Assembly (NCBI RefSeq): GCF_000472965.1
Contig: NZ_AXAU01000001.1
Location: 1,330,507 to 1,394,506 of the forward strand
DNA length: 64,000 bases
Reading direction: 5' to 3'
Source: Bradyrhizobium murdochi
GTDB lineage: Bacteria > Pseudomonadota > Alphaproteobacteria > Rhizobiales > Xanthobacteraceae
The position numbers and the translations under genes were made by a program. Under the pieces are notes generated by a model that did not search any database, was not told the origin of the DNA, and saw nothing but the letters and a program-made list of their open reading frames with translations. Shown here piece after piece: positions 1-9,138 of the stretch (position 1 is the stretch's first letter; each line of letters opens with the position of its first letter).

Positions 1-1471
1 CAGCTTCCTCTCCGACAGCCACGGCCGCGCGCAGCTCATCCACGCCGAACTGGCGCTCGATGCCGACGGCAGGTTTCTGGCGGTGCGGCTTTCCGGTTAC
101 GGCAATCTCGGCGCCTACATCACCGGTGTTGCGCCGGGGCCGCTGTCGCTCAACACCGGCAAGAACCTCGCCAGCGTCTACCGCACCCCGCTGCTTGGCG
201 TCGACATCAAGACGGTTTTGACCAACACCACGCTGATGGGCGCCTATCGCGGCGCCGGCCGGCCCGAGGCGAACTACTACATGGAGCGGCTGATCGACCG
301 CGCCGCCGACGAGATGGGCATCAACCGGCTGACGCTGCGCAAGCGCAACTTCATCAAGCCGTCGCAACTGCCGTTCGCGGCGGCTTCTGGCGTCACCTAT
401 GACAGCGGCGACTTTGCCGGCGTCTTCAACAAGGCGCTGGAGATTTCCGACCACGCCAATTTTGCCAAGCGCAAGAAGGAGAGCCGGAAGAACGGCAAGC
501 TGCGCGGCATCGCCGTCGGCTCGTACCTCGAAGTCACCGCGCCTCCGAGCGGCGAACTCGGCAAGATCACCTTTGAGCCTGACGGGTCGGTGAAGCTGAC
601 CACCGGCACGCTCGATTACGGCCAGGGTCACGCCACCCCGTTCGCCCAGGTGCTGTCTGCGCAGCTTGGCGTTCCCTTCGAGAAGATCACCATCGAGCAG
701 AACGACAGCGATCTCGTCCGCTTCGGCAACGGCACCGGCGGCTCGCGCTCGATCACGGCGACCGGCCAGGCGATCGTAGAAGGCTCCGCGCTCGTGATCG
801 CAAAGGGCAAGCAGGCGGCCGCTCATCTGATGGAGGCATCCGAAGGCGACATCGAATTCGCCAATGGCCGCTTCACCATCGCCGGCACCGACCGCTCGAT
901 CGGCATCATGGATTTGGCGAAGCGCCTGCGCGAGGGCAAGATGCCCGAAGGCGTGCCGCTGTCGCTCGATGTCGACCATGCCACCAAGGACACGCCGTCC
1001 ACCTTCCCCAACGGCTGCCATGTCGCGGAAGTGGAAGTCGATCCCGAGACCGGCGTCGTGCAAATCGTGCGCTATTTTGCGGTCAACGATTTCGGCACCG
1101 TGGTCAATCCGATGATCGTCGCCGGCCAATTGCATGGCGGCGTCGCGCAGGGCATCGGCCAGGCGCTGATGGAGCAGGTCAGCTACGATGCCAGCGGCCA
1201 GCCGATCACCGGCTCATTCATGGATTACGCGCTGCCGCGGGCCGAGGACATTCCGCCGATGGAGATCGGCGACCACCCTTCGCCGGCAAAATCCAATCCG
1301 CTGGGCACCAAGGGCTGCGGCGAAGCCGGCTGCGCCGGCAGCCTCGTCTGCGTCGTCAACGCGGTGGTCGACGCGCTGTCGGATTACGGCATCACCCATA
1401 TCGACATGCCGCTGACGCCGGAACGGGTGTGGCGGGCGATTCAGGATGCGAAGGCGAAGCAGGCGGCGTAG
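1..1471 (+). CDS. Xanthine dehydrogenase-type molybdopterin-binding subunit (5' truncated)
   Basis: This is the C-terminal part of a large molybdenum hydroxylase subunit of the xanthine/CO dehydrogenase family; the open frame runs in from the left edge, so the true start lies outside the window. About 489 codons are visible. Family landmarks include SFLSDSHGRAQ at the edge, GAYRGAGRPEA, GQGHATPFAQ, GNGTGGSRS and the C-terminal GTKGCGEAG, whose Glu (codon at 1322-1324) matches the catalytic Glu next to the Mo cofactor. The family oxidises N-heterocycles, aldehydes or CO together with FAD and 2Fe-2S subunits, which would lie upstream. The substrate cannot be told from this part. It ends just before an intergenic palindrome and converges on the next gene. 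Confidence 0.9.
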   Translation, partial: SFLSDSHGRAQLIHAELALDADGRFLAVRLSGYGNLGAYITGVAPGPLSLNTGKNLASVYRTPLLGVDIKTVLTNTTLMGAYRGAGRPEANYYMERLIDRAADEMGINRLTLRKRNFIKPSQLPFAAASGVTYDSGDFAGVFNKALEISDHANFAKRKKESRKNGKLRGIAVGSYLEVTAPPSGELGKITFEPDGSVKLTTGTLDYGQGHATPFAQVLSAQLGVPFEKITIEQNDSDLVRFGNGTGGSRSITATGQAIVEGSALVIAKGKQAAAHLMEASEGDIEFANGRFTIAGTDRSIGIMDLAKRLREGKMPEGVPLSLDVDHATKDTPSTFPNGCHVAEVEVDPETGVVQIVRYFAVNDFGTVVNPMIVAGQLHGGVAQGIGQALMEQVSYDASGQPITGSFMDYALPRAEDIPPMEIGDHPSPAKSNPLGTKGCGEAGCAGSLVCVVNAVVDALSDYGITHIDMPLTPERVWRAIQDAKAKQAA

Positions 1472-1501
1472 CTCGAGAGCCACCGCATACACCACTCTCA
1501 T

Positions 1502-1599
1502 CGCCCGGCTTGACCGGGCGACCCAGTATTCCAGAAACGTCAATAATTGAGCCGAGAAGCGGCGGCGTACTGGATTGCCCGCCTGCGCGGGGAATGACA
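1502..1599. repeat. Intergenic palindromic element at a convergent junction
   Basis: The left part is a hairpin (CGCCCGG, 5-nt loop, CCGGGCG at 1502-1520) followed by ACCCAGTATTCC. The right part carries the imperfect inverse around TACTGGATTGCCCGCC and GCGGGGAATGAC. It sits between the stops of two convergent genes and could fold in transcripts from either side. Confidence 0.6.
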
Positions 1600-1621
1600 G
1601 GTGAGATCGCGGCGCGCCGCC

Positions 1622-2416
1622 CTACGCCGCCGCCTGCTCGCGCGGCTGGTAGATCGCGATGTGGTGGCAGAGCGCCAACGGCGTGTTGCCGTTGCCGACG
1701 ACCAGCGCGTCGAGTTCGACGAAACGGTGGCCCTTCTTGTCGTAATTGCCGACCACCTTCGCACGCGCCGTGATGACGTCGCCAGCCTTCGCCGCTGACA
1801 GTAGTTGCATGCGGCTGCCGACATGAATCCACGGGCCCAGGATGGCGTTGTCGACCAGCACCCGGTTCATCACCCGTTGCAGCAGACCGGGATGACCGAG
1901 ACCTTCCTTGGCGTAGATCGGATCGGTCTCCCTGATGTCGGCGAGATATCCCGCGGCCGCTTCGCCTGCCCAGTCGCGCGGGATGGTGCCGAGCCATTTG
2001 CCGACTTCATAGGAAGACGCGTTGACCGGCTTGCGTTCCGCCACCGCCGCGACTTCCCTGTAGTCGGCGATCGAAGCAGCCGGTGCGGAGACCGGCAATG
2101 ACGCGGTGCCGGTGGCACAAAGCTGGCCGCGGCTCTGCACCTCGATCGACAGCACGCCGTTGCTTTCTTCCCCGGTCAGCTCCGCGAGTTCGCCGTCATA
2201 GACCGGCTTGACGAAGCGCGCCTCGATCAGGCCGCGTTCGAGGAAGGCGCGGCCCCATTTCGTCACCGGTTGGTGCATCATGTAGGCCATCACGTCGACG
2301 CCGGGGACCAGCCCACCCGAGAATCCGAACCGCCTTGCCACGGTGTCGTCATGCATCTTGTTTTCGGATTGTTTGGCGGTGTTGTAAGCTTGGACGCGAT
2401 AGGGCTCGATGGGCAT
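1622..2416 (-). CDS. Hotdog-fold (MaoC-like) hypothetical protein
   Basis: A 264-residue protein without signal peptide or membrane segment. The N-terminal part (about residues 10-110, with SGGLVPGVDVMAYMMHQPV and EARFVKPVYDGE) resembles a MaoC/hotdog hydratase module. The C-terminal half (LLSAAKAGDVITARAKVVG, then RFVELDALVVG) looks like a second hotdog repeat, so a double-hotdog architecture is likely. Such proteins bind acyl-CoA thioesters as hydratases or thioesterases, but I see no clear catalytic Asp/His signature, so the activity is open. It stands alone on the minus strand, divergent from the next gene over 152 bp. Confidence 0.65.
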   Translation of the reverse strand: MPIEPYRVQAYNTAKQSENKMHDDTVARRFGFSGGLVPGVDVMAYMMHQPVTKWGRAFLERGLIEARFVKPVYDGELAELTGEESNGVLSIEVQSRGQLCATGTASLPVSAPAASIADYREVAAVAERKPVNASSYEVGKWLGTIPRDWAGEAAAGYLADIRETDPIYAKEGLGHPGLLQRVMNRVLVDNAILGPWIHVGSRMQLLSAAKAGDVITARAKVVGNYDKKGHRFVELDALVVGNGNTPLALCHHIAIYQPREQAAA

Positions 2417-2568
2417 GCCGGTTTCCTGTTGTTTTTGGTTGTTTTTCCGCCGGTTATGGTAGGCAAAGAATGTGCTGACGCAAGCGTGTTCCCGGCCCCC
2501 CGTTTCCCTCGCATTCCGGCATCGAATAGGTTACCACGCGCGGGCAAGAGAACCGCTGTCGAACCGAT

Positions 2569-3063
2569 ATGTCTGACGTGAACCAAACCCGCATCTATGT
2601 CGATGCCGACGCCTGCCCGGTGAAGGACGAGATCTATCGCGTCGCGATCCGCCACGGCCTGCCGGTCAGCGTTGTTGCGGGAAATTTCATCCGCGTGCCG
2701 CAGGATCCGCTGATCGAGCGCATCGCCGCCGGTTCCGGCATGGACGCCGCCGACGACTGGATCGCCGAGCGCGCCGGCCGCGGCGACATCGTCATCACAT
2801 CGGATATCCCGCTCGCCAGCCGCTGCGTGAAGGCCGGCGCCGAGGTGATCGCGCCGAACGGCAAGCCGTTCACGGAAGCATCGATCGGCATGACGCTGGC
2901 CGTTCGCAATCTGATGACCGACCTGCGCTCATCCGGCGAAGTGACCGGTGGTCCAAAGTCCTTTGCCCCGCGCGACCGCTCGACGTTTCTGTCGGCGCTC
3001 GACCAGACCATCCGCCGCATCCAGCGCCAGCGGGCGCAGCAGCCTGCGCCGAACCAGGGTTGA
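2569..3063 (+). CDS. YaiI/YqxD family (DUF188) protein
   Basis: 164 residues, close to the family's usual 150-160. The N-terminal [18 protein letters not shown] is the signature of the YaiI/YqxD group, which has a PIN-like fold with conserved acidic residues. [14 protein letters not shown] and [14 protein letters not shown] supply further conserved Asp residues typical of the family. The biochemical role is not established; a nuclease is suggested only by fold. The stop is 3 bp before the ABC-F start, so the two are probably co-transcribed. Confidence 0.88.
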   Translation: MSDVNQTRIYVDADACPVKDEIYRVAIRHGLPVSVVAGNFIRVPQDPLIERIAAGSGMDAADDWIAERAGRGDIVITSDIPLASRCVKAGAEVIAPNGKPFTEASIGMTLAVRNLMTDLRSSGEVTGGPKSFAPRDRSTFLSALDQTIRRIQRQRAQQPAPNQG

Positions 3064-3066
3064 ACG

Positions 3067-4881
3067 ATGGCGCCGCCGCTGATCCAGTTGAAAGATATAA
3101 GGCTGACGTTTGGCGGCACGCCGCTGTTGTCGGGCGTGGAATTGTCGGTGTCGTCGGGCGAGCGTGTCTGCCTGATCGGGCGCAACGGCTCCGGCAAATC
3201 GACGCTGCTGAAAATCGCCGCCGGACTGGTCGAGCCCGACAGCGGCAGCCGCTTCGTGCAGCCCGGCGCCACCATCCGCTATCTGCCGCAGGAGCCTGAT
3301 TTCGGCGCCCACAAGACGACACTGGCCTATGTCGAGGCAGGCCTCGGCCCCGGCGACGATCACTACCAGGCGCGCTATCTGATCGAACAGCTTGGCCTCT
3401 CCGGCGACGAGGACCCTGCGCATATTTCTGGCGGCGAAGCCCGCCGCGCGGCGCTGGCGCGGGTGCTGGCGCCCTCGCCCGACATCCTGCTGCTGGACGA
3501 ACCTACCAACCATCTCGACCTGCCGACCATCGAATGGCTGGAAGGTGAACTGGAAAGCCGCCGCTGCGCGCTCGTCCTCATCAGTCACGATCGCCGTTTC
3601 CTTTCCAACCTGTCGCGCTCGACCGCCTGGCTCGATCGCGGCCAGATCCGGCAGATCGACCGCGGCTTCTCCGCATTCGAAGCCTGGCGCGACGAGGTGC
3701 TGGCGGAAGAAGAGCGCGAGCAGCACAAGCTCGACCGCAAGATCGTCAACGAGGAACACTGGCTGCGCTATGGTGTCTCCGGCCGCCGCAAGCGCAACGT
3801 CAAGCGGCTCGGCAATCTGCACGCGCTGCGCGACCAGCGGCGCAATTATCGCGGCGCTGCCGGCAATGCCAACCTCGCGGCCGCCGAAGCTGAAAAATCT
3901 GGCCGGCTGGTCATTGAGGCGAAGAACATCGCCAAGGCCTATGGCGACCGCAAGATCGTCGATGGCTTCTCAATTCAGGTCCAGCGCGGTGACCGGATCG
4001 GCATCGTCGGCCCGAATGGCGCCGGCAAGACCACGCTGGTTCATCTTTTGATCGGCAACGATCCGCCCGATAGCGGCACGATCCGGCTCGGCGCCAATAT
4101 CGAAATGGCGACGCTGGACCAGCACCGCGAAAGCCTCGATCCGAAATCGACGCTGGCGGAAGCGCTGACCGGCGGTCGCGGCGACCATGTCATGGTCGGT
4201 GGCAAGCCGAAACACGTCATCGGCTACATGAAGGATTTTCTGTTCGCGCAGGAGCAGCGCGGCACGCCGCTGGAGGCGCTCTCCGGCGGCGAGCGCGGCC
4301 GGCTGATGCTGGCGCGAGCGCTGGCAAAGCCGTCGAACCTCTTGGTATTGGACGAGCCGACCAACGACCTCGATCTCGAAACTCTCGACGTGCTCGAGGA
4401 AATGCTCGGCGATTACGAGGGCACGGTGGTGCTGATCAGCCACGACCGCGACTTCCTCGATCGCGTGGTGACGTCGGTGATCGTGCCTGAAGGCAATGGC
4501 CGCTGGATCGAGTATGCCGGCGGCTACACCGACATGCTGGCCCAGCGCGGCGAGGATTTGTCGCGGGAATCTGTCAATGGTCGGACGCCGGTTGAGGAAA
4601 AGAAAGAGACCAGAGCTACGGCCCCTTCCGCCCCGCCAAAACGCCGGCTGAACTTCAACGAAAAGCACGCGCTTGAAACACTGCCGAAGACGATCGCGAA
4701 ATTGCAGGCCGAGATCGCAAAGCAGCAGAAGCTGCTTGACGATCCCGACCTCTATGCCAAGGATCGCAAGAAATTCGACGCGGCGTCATCGGCAATCGCA
4801 AAAGCGCAGGAAGAGCTGGCCGTTGCCGAAGACCGCTGGCTGGAGCTTGAGGTTTTGCGGGAAGAGATCGAGCAGGCATAG
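3067..4881 (+). CDS. ABC-F family ATP-binding protein (Uup type)
   Basis: 604 residues with two ABC ATPase domains and no membrane segments. Domain 1 has Walker A GRNGSGKST (about residue 38), signature SGGEARRAALAR and Walker B ILLLDEPTNHLD. Domain 2 has Walker A GPNGAGKTT (about residue 318), signature LSGGERGRLMLARAL and LLVLDEPTNDLDLETL. A charged C-terminal stretch from about residue 530 (KLQAEIAKQQKLL, KAQEELAVAEDRW) is a coiled coil as in Uup. ABC-F proteins act on ribosomes or nucleic acid rather than in transport; the exact Uup role is not settled. The start follows the upstream stop directly. Confidence 0.92.
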   Translation: MAPPLIQLKDIRLTFGGTPLLSGVELSVSSGERVCLIGRNGSGKSTLLKIAAGLVEPDSGSRFVQPGATIRYLPQEPDFGAHKTTLAYVEAGLGPGDDHYQARYLIEQLGLSGDEDPAHISGGEARRAALARVLAPSPDILLLDEPTNHLDLPTIEWLEGELESRRCALVLISHDRRFLSNLSRSTAWLDRGQIRQIDRGFSAFEAWRDEVLAEEEREQHKLDRKIVNEEHWLRYGVSGRRKRNVKRLGNLHALRDQRRNYRGAAGNANLAAAEAEKSGRLVIEAKNIAKAYGDRKIVDGFSIQVQRGDRIGIVGPNGAGKTTLVHLLIGNDPPDSGTIRLGANIEMATLDQHRESLDPKSTLAEALTGGRGDHVMVGGKPKHVIGYMKDFLFAQEQRGTPLEALSGGERGRLMLARALAKPSNLLVLDEPTNDLDLETLDVLEEMLGDYEGTVVLISHDRDFLDRVVTSVIVPEGNGRWIEYAGGYTDMLAQRGEDLSRESVNGRTPVEEKKETRATAPSAPPKRRLNFNEKHALETLPKTIAKLQAEIAKQQKLLDDPDLYAKDRKKFDAASSAIAKAQEELAVAEDRWLELEVLREEIEQA

Positions 4882-4917
4882 CCTACGGGTTCACACGGAC
4901 TTCCAAGAGAGAAGAGC

Positions 4918-6000
4918 ATGACAACGCCCCTCGCCGCCAAAATCGCCCGTGAATACGGCACGCCCTGCGCGGTCATCGACATGGACCGCGTCGAGCGCAA
5001 TATCGCCCGCATCCAGGTGGCCTGCGATACCGCCGGCGTCGCCAACCGGCCGCATATCAAGACCCACAAGAGCCCGCTGCTCGCACAGATGCAGGTCGCA
5101 GCCGGCGCCAAAGGCATCACCTGCCAGAAGCTCGGCGAGGCCGAAGTGATGGCGGATGCCGGCATCGACGACATCCTGATCAGCTACAATCTGATCGGCG
5201 AGGAGAAGATGGCCCGGCTCGCGGCGCTGCAGGCCAAGGCCAACATGACGGTCGCTGCCGACAATTCGACCGTGATCGCGGGCCTGCCACAAGCAGCCGC
5301 GGCTTCAGGACGTCCGCTTTCAGTCGTAGTCGAATGCGATACGGGCCGTAAGCGGGCCGGAGTCGAGACGCCGGCGGAAGCCATTGCGCTAGCGCGCGAG
5401 ATCGCGGGCTTAGAGGGACTACAATTCGCGGGCTTCATGCTGTACCCGACCGAAACCGGCTGGGCTGAGGCACAGAAATTTTTCGACAAGGCGCTGGCGG
5501 GCGTCCGCGCGCACGGGCTCAATGCGACGATGGTTTCGACCGGCGGCTCGCCCAATCTGAAAAATCTCGGCAAGCTGAAGGGCGCGACCGAGCATCGACC
5601 CGGCACCTATATCTACAACGACCGCATGCAGGTGGCGGCCGGCGTCGCCGAATGGGACGATTGCGCGCTGAACATCTATTCCACCGTCGTGAGCCGCGCC
5701 GGACCGGACCGCGGCATTCTGGACGCCGGTTCGAAGACGCTGACATCGGATCCCGGCGGCGGTCTCGACGGCTACGGACTGATCCTTGAGCACCCCGAAG
5801 CGAAGATCGCGCGCTTCGCGGAAGAGCACGGCTTCCTCGACCTGGCCCGCAGCAACACGCGGCCGAATGTCGGCGACGTCGTCCGGATCGTGCCCAACCA
5901 TGTCTGCGTCGTCGTCAACATGATGGACGAAGTGGTGATGGTGCGTGGCGACGAGATCATCGGCACGCTGCCGGTCGCGGCAAGGGGGAAGTTGCGGTGA
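4918..6000 (+). CDS. D-threonine aldolase/D-serine dehydratase-like PLP enzyme
   Basis: 360 residues of the alanine-racemase fold type III PLP family, D-threonine-aldolase (DTA) branch. TPCAVIDMDRVERNIARIQ leads into RPHIKTHKSP, whose Lys is the expected Schiff-base lysine. KGITCQKLGEAEVMADAGIDDILI and VSTGGSPNL are also typical. The C-terminal part (NVGDVVRIVPNHVCVVVNMMDE) carries the His and Cys that in this family form a metal site. Members cleave D-3-hydroxy-amino acids to glycine plus an aldehyde, or dehydrate them; the substrate here is unknown. A purine-rich GAGAGAAGAGC lies just before the ATG. It follows the ABC-F gene by 36 bp. Confidence 0.85.
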   Translation: MTTPLAAKIAREYGTPCAVIDMDRVERNIARIQVACDTAGVANRPHIKTHKSPLLAQMQVAAGAKGITCQKLGEAEVMADAGIDDILISYNLIGEEKMARLAALQAKANMTVAADNSTVIAGLPQAAAASGRPLSVVVECDTGRKRAGVETPAEAIALAREIAGLEGLQFAGFMLYPTETGWAEAQKFFDKALAGVRAHGLNATMVSTGGSPNLKNLGKLKGATEHRPGTYIYNDRMQVAAGVAEWDDCALNIYSTVVSRAGPDRGILDAGSKTLTSDPGGGLDGYGLILEHPEAKIARFAEEHGFLDLARSNTRPNVGDVVRIVPNHVCVVVNMMDEVVMVRGDEIIGTLPVAARGKLR

Positions 6001-6010
6001 ATTCGTAGTC

Positions 6011-6096
6011 CGTAGGATGGGTAGAGCGCAGCGAAACCCATCGAGACTTGCCGAGCTGCTGGATGATGGGTTTCGCTGCGCTCTACCCATCCTACG
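6011..6096. repeat. 32-bp perfect inverted repeat at a convergent junction
   Basis: Left arm 6011-6042 begins CGTAGGATGGGTAGAGCGC. Right arm 6065-6096 is its exact reverse complement, with a 22-nt spacer. It is a variant of the GTAGGGTGGGCAAAGCG family seen elsewhere in the window. It sits between the stops of two convergent genes and could act as a bidirectional terminator or be a mobile palindromic unit. Confidence 0.9.
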
Positions 6097-7321
6097 AATT
6101 TAGCCATTTCAGCGCACCTCGCCCCGCTGCAGCGCCTGTCGCAAACGACGCCTGCAAGAGGTAACCGCCGGTCGGCGCTTCCCAGTCGAGCATCTCACCG
6201 GCCGCGAACACGCCGGGCAAGCGGCGGAGCATGAAAGCGTCGTCAAGTTCATCGAAGGCGATGCCGCCTGCGGTCGAGATCGCGCGCGCGATTGGTGACA
6301 CACTATCAAGCTGCACAGGCACTGCCTGAATCATGCGGGCGAGATCAGCGGGCGACAGCGAAGATAGCGACATCCCGGATGCTTTGGCGGCTTCCTGCAA
6401 CAGTCCGATAGCGACGGGCGAGAGATTTGCTGCCTTGCGGAGGAAATTCGAGAAGGACTGTTTGCCTTTTGCGGCGGACAATTTCGCTGTCAGTTCGCCG
6501 ATCTCCGCGTCGGGACGCAGGGCAATGCTGAGCGTGGCCTGTCCATCGCGCAGGATTGCCTCGCGCAATTCGGCAGACAGCGCGTAGACCGCGCCACCCT
6601 CGATGCCGGTGCTGGTGACGATGGCTTCGCCACGTACTGTGTGTTGGCCGAATGTCAACGCCACGCCCTTGAGCGGTTGGCCTTCAAAGCGGTCGCGGAA
6701 AATGTCCGACCAGGCGACGGTGAAGCCGGAATTGGCCGGCCGGAATGACGATGTCTTCACCCCTCTTGCCGCTAGAATCTCTGTCCACGCGCCATCCGAT
6801 CCGAGCCGCGGCCAACTCGCGCCGCCGAGCGCCAGCACGGTGGCGCAGGGATCAACGACGTGTGCCCTATCGTGCGCTTCAAACCGCAGACGGCCCTGTT
6901 CGTCCCAGCCGACCCACCGGTGGCGCAGCGCCAATTTTACGCCCTGCGAGTCCAACCGCCGCAGCCATGCGCGCAGCAATGGAGAGGCCTTGAAGGCTTT
7001 CGGAAACACCCGGCCGCTGGAGCCGACAAATGTTTCCTGCCCCAGTGCCTCGCTCCAGTCGCGCAACGCCTGCGGCGGAAATGCTTCGATGGCGGCTTTC
7101 AGGTTCGGCATCGCCTCGCGATAGCGGACAAGGAATTGCGGCAGCGGCTCGCTGTGCGTGAGGTTCAGCCCTCCGCGCCCCGCCATGAGGAATTTTCGGC
7201 CGGCGGATGGCATCGCGTCATAGACGGTGACCGCAGCGCCGCCTTGCGCGAGCACTTCGGCCGCCATCAGGCCGGCAGGGCCGGCGCCGATGATGGCGAC
7301 TTTTTTGGAGTGCGATGACAT
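6092..7321 (-). CDS. BaiN/HI0933-family flavoprotein (NAD(P)/FAD-dependent oxidoreductase)
   Basis: 409 residues. The Rossmann motif VAIIGAGPAGLMAAEVLAQGG is at residues 8-28 and GRKFLMAGRGGLNLTHSE at about 45, which identifies the HI0933/BaiN flavoprotein family. The C-terminal GVFAAGEMLDWEAPTGGYLLQ is the FAD-closing motif. I chose the start at 7321 rather than an in-frame upstream codon at 7387, because the extra 22 codons lie in a repeat element and the Rossmann strand begins right after the 7321 ATG. The stop lies inside the right arm of the 32-bp inverted repeat. The family's physiological reaction is mostly unknown. Confidence 0.88.
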   Translation of the reverse strand: MSSHSKKVAIIGAGPAGLMAAEVLAQGGAAVTVYDAMPSAGRKFLMAGRGGLNLTHSEPLPQFLVRYREAMPNLKAAIEAFPPQALRDWSEALGQETFVGSSGRVFPKAFKASPLLRAWLRRLDSQGVKLALRHRWVGWDEQGRLRFEAHDRAHVVDPCATVLALGGASWPRLGSDGAWTEILAARGVKTSSFRPANSGFTVAWSDIFRDRFEGQPLKGVALTFGQHTVRGEAIVTSTGIEGGAVYALSAELREAILRDGQATLSIALRPDAEIGELTAKLSAAKGKQSFSNFLRKAANLSPVAIGLLQEAAKASGMSLSSLSPADLARMIQAVPVQLDSVSPIARAISTAGGIAFDELDDAFMLRRLPGVFAAGEMLDWEAPTGGYLLQASFATGAAAGRGALKWLNS

Positions 7322-7349
7322 GGCGAGAGTGTAGCCGGATCGATGGTCC

Positions 7350-7478
7350 CGTAGGGTGGGCAAAGCGACTTGTCCGCCGTAGCTCAACGAGCGAAGGCGG
7401 AAGCGTGCCCACCAATGTTCACCGGCATCGGAGATGCGTGGTGGGCACGGCGCGAAGTGCGCCTTTGCCCACCCTACG
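7350..7478. repeat. GTAGGGTGGGCAAAGCG-family palindrome
   Basis: The left arm (CGTAGGGTGGGCAAAGCG) and right arm (GCCTTTGCCCACCCTACG) are inverted, with inner GTGCCCACCA and GTGGTGGGCAC segments also inverted. It lies between two tandem minus-strand genes. Confidence 0.9.
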
Positions 7479-7492
7479 AATTCGCCGCCTCG

Positions 7493-8410
7493 CTACAGCT
7501 TAATCCCCGCCCGTGCCGCGGCCTGGGCGACATACTTCTGCGTCTGCTCGAATGCGCCTTGCAGCGCCTTCGCCTTCGACACGTCGTCGATCTCGGCGAA
7601 ATGCGCCGCGATAGCGTCGGGCGTCCAGTCGGACTGGGCTAAGTTGACGCCTTCGGTCTCGATGATCTTGATCACCGCAAACGAACCCGCGCCCGCGCCC
7701 ATGATGGTGCGGGTCGGCGCGTCTTCGCTGAGCAGATATTCCACCGCGGGCGTGATCGCTTCGGGCTTCATCAGCGCCAGCGCCTGCGGCGGCAGCAGTT
7801 CTTCCGTCATTCGGGTGGCCGCGGTCGGCGAGATCGTGTTGACGCGAATGTTGTTCTTGCGGCCTTCCTCGGCCAGCACGTTCATCAGGCCGACCATACC
7901 TGCTTTCGCTGCGCCGTAGTTGGCCTGGCCGAAATTGCCGAACAGGCCCGACGACGAGGTGGTCAGCACGATGCGGCCGTAATTGCGCTCGCGCATGCCA
8001 TCCCACACCGCCTTGCAGCAGTAAAACGTGCCGACGAGATGGACGTCGAGCACCTTGGCAAAGTCGGCGACGTCCATTTTTCCAAACGACTTGTCGCGGA
8101 GAATGCCGGCATTGGCGCAGAGCAGATCGACACTGCCCCATTCCTTGGTAGCCCGCTCGACCATGGCCGTGACCTGTCCGAACTTGGAGACGTCGGCGCC
8201 GTCGGCCATCGCCGTGCCGCCCGCTTTGCGGATTTCCTCGACCACGGCTTCAGCCGGCGACAGCGATCCGCCGGTGCCGTCCCATGCGCCGCCGAAATCG
8301 TTGACCACCACCTTGGCGCCGCGGCTCGCCAGCCCCAGCGCATGCGCCCGTCCCAGACCATTGCCCGCGCCCGTGACGATTGCGACGCGTCCGTCAAACC
8401 TGATTGCCAT
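7493..8410 (-). CDS. SDR-family dehydrogenase, multifunctional-enzyme-type 3-hydroxyacyl-CoA dehydrogenase
   Basis: 305 residues of classical SDR fold. The cofactor motif VTGAGNGLGRAHALGLASRGA is at residues 12-32, followed by VVVNDFGG, typical of the dehydrogenase unit of peroxisomal MFE-2 and its bacterial relatives. NAG is at about 100-102, with catalytic Ser152, Tyr165 and Lys169 (YGAAK). The long C-terminal extension after residue 240 is also MFE-2-like. It probably oxidises 3-hydroxyacyl-CoA with NAD. The MaoC hydratase and acyl-CoA ligase genes lie just upstream on the same strand, which fits a beta-oxidation-like module. Confidence 0.87.
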   Translation of the reverse strand: MAIRFDGRVAIVTGAGNGLGRAHALGLASRGAKVVVNDFGGAWDGTGGSLSPAEAVVEEIRKAGGTAMADGADVSKFGQVTAMVERATKEWGSVDLLCANAGILRDKSFGKMDVADFAKVLDVHLVGTFYCCKAVWDGMRERNYGRIVLTTSSSGLFGNFGQANYGAAKAGMVGLMNVLAEEGRKNNIRVNTISPTAATRMTEELLPPQALALMKPEAITPAVEYLLSEDAPTRTIMGAGAGSFAVIKIIETEGVNLAQSDWTPDAIAAHFAEIDDVSKAKALQGAFEQTQKYVAQAAARAGIKL

Positions 8411-8431
8411 GCGAAATTCCTGCTTCTTCTT

Positions 8432-8549
8432 CCTTCTCCCCTTGTGGGAGAAGGTGGCGCGAAGCGCCGGATGAGGGGTCTGTCTCCGCGGAGAGAACCC
8501 CTCACCCGTCCTCGCTTCGCGAAGCCACCCTCTCCCACAAGGGGAGAGG
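8432..8549. repeat. Palindromic repeat (CTTCTCCCCTTGTGGGAGAAGG family)
   Basis: The left arm CCTTCTCCCCTTGTGGGAG recurs inverted on the right as CTCTCCCACAAGGGGAGAGG. Inside, GATGAGGGGT faces ACCCCTCACC. It lies in the gap between the SDR and MaoC genes and has no coding function that I can see. Confidence 0.85.
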
Positions 8550-8591
8550 TACCGCGGCTTCGCGGAGATTGACTATTTTTGAGCAGCGATG

Positions 8592-8646
8592 GATTGCCGG
8601 GTCAACTGGTTTGAAGGCGCGCTTCGCGCTTTTGCCCGGCAATGAC
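8592..8646. repeat. Short inverted repeat (GATTGCCGGGTCAA)
   Basis: ATTGCCGGG at 8593-8601 faces CCCGGCAAT at 8635-8643, with an inner GCGCGCTTCGCGC hairpin. It stands beside the previous repeat and just past the stop of the MaoC gene. Confidence 0.75.
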
Positions 8647-8655
8647 GGTGGCCGG

Positions 8656-9135
8656 CTAGTTAAAATAGATCAGCCCGATCCAATCGGCGACCAACGCCGG
8701 CTTGTCCTCGCCTTCGATCTCGACGGTAACGTTGGTGCGCGACTGCAATTCCTTCGGCTTGCGCAGCTTGGCTTCAACAAGCGTGAAGCGGCCGCGAACC
8801 CGCGAGCCGGCGCGGACCGGCGAGAGAAAACGCAGCTTGTCGAAACCGTAGTTCACGCCCATCGCCGTGCCTTCGATAACCGGCATCACCTCGTACGACA
8901 TGATGCTCATCAAGGACATAGTGAGAAAGCCATGCGCGATGGTATTGCCGAACGCGGTTTCCTTCTTTGCCCGTTCCGGGTCGACATGAATGAACTGATG
9001 GTCCTCGATCACGTCGGCATAGAGGTTGATCCGGCTCTGGTCGATCAGGTGCCACGACGACACACCGATCTCCTTGCCGACCATGGCCTGATAGGCCTCA
9101 AAGGAGACCGGCGGCTTCTTCCAGACTTCATTCAT
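8656..9135 (-). CDS. MaoC family (R)-specific enoyl-CoA hydratase-like protein
   Basis: 159 residues, a single hotdog domain of normal length. The hydratase-2 motif reads YADVIEDHQFIHVDPERA followed by FGNTIAHGFLTMSLMSIM, with Asp and His placed as in MaoC/PhaJ catalytic dyads. Members hydrate trans-2-enoyl-CoA to 3-hydroxyacyl-CoA. Its ATG is only 3 bp past the stop of the upstream acyl-CoA ligase, so the two are translated from one mRNA. With the downstream SDR this could form a ligase, hydratase, dehydrogenase series. No acyl-CoA dehydrogenase belongs to this immediate trio, although one lies further upstream. Confidence 0.88.
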   Translation of the reverse strand: MNEVWKKPPVSFEAYQAMVGKEIGVSSWHLIDQSRINLYADVIEDHQFIHVDPERAKKETAFGNTIAHGFLTMSLMSIMSYEVMPVIEGTAMGVNYGFDKLRFLSPVRAGSRVRGRFTLVEAKLRKPKELQSRTNVTVEIEGEDKPALVADWIGLIYFN

Positions 9136-9138
9136 TGA

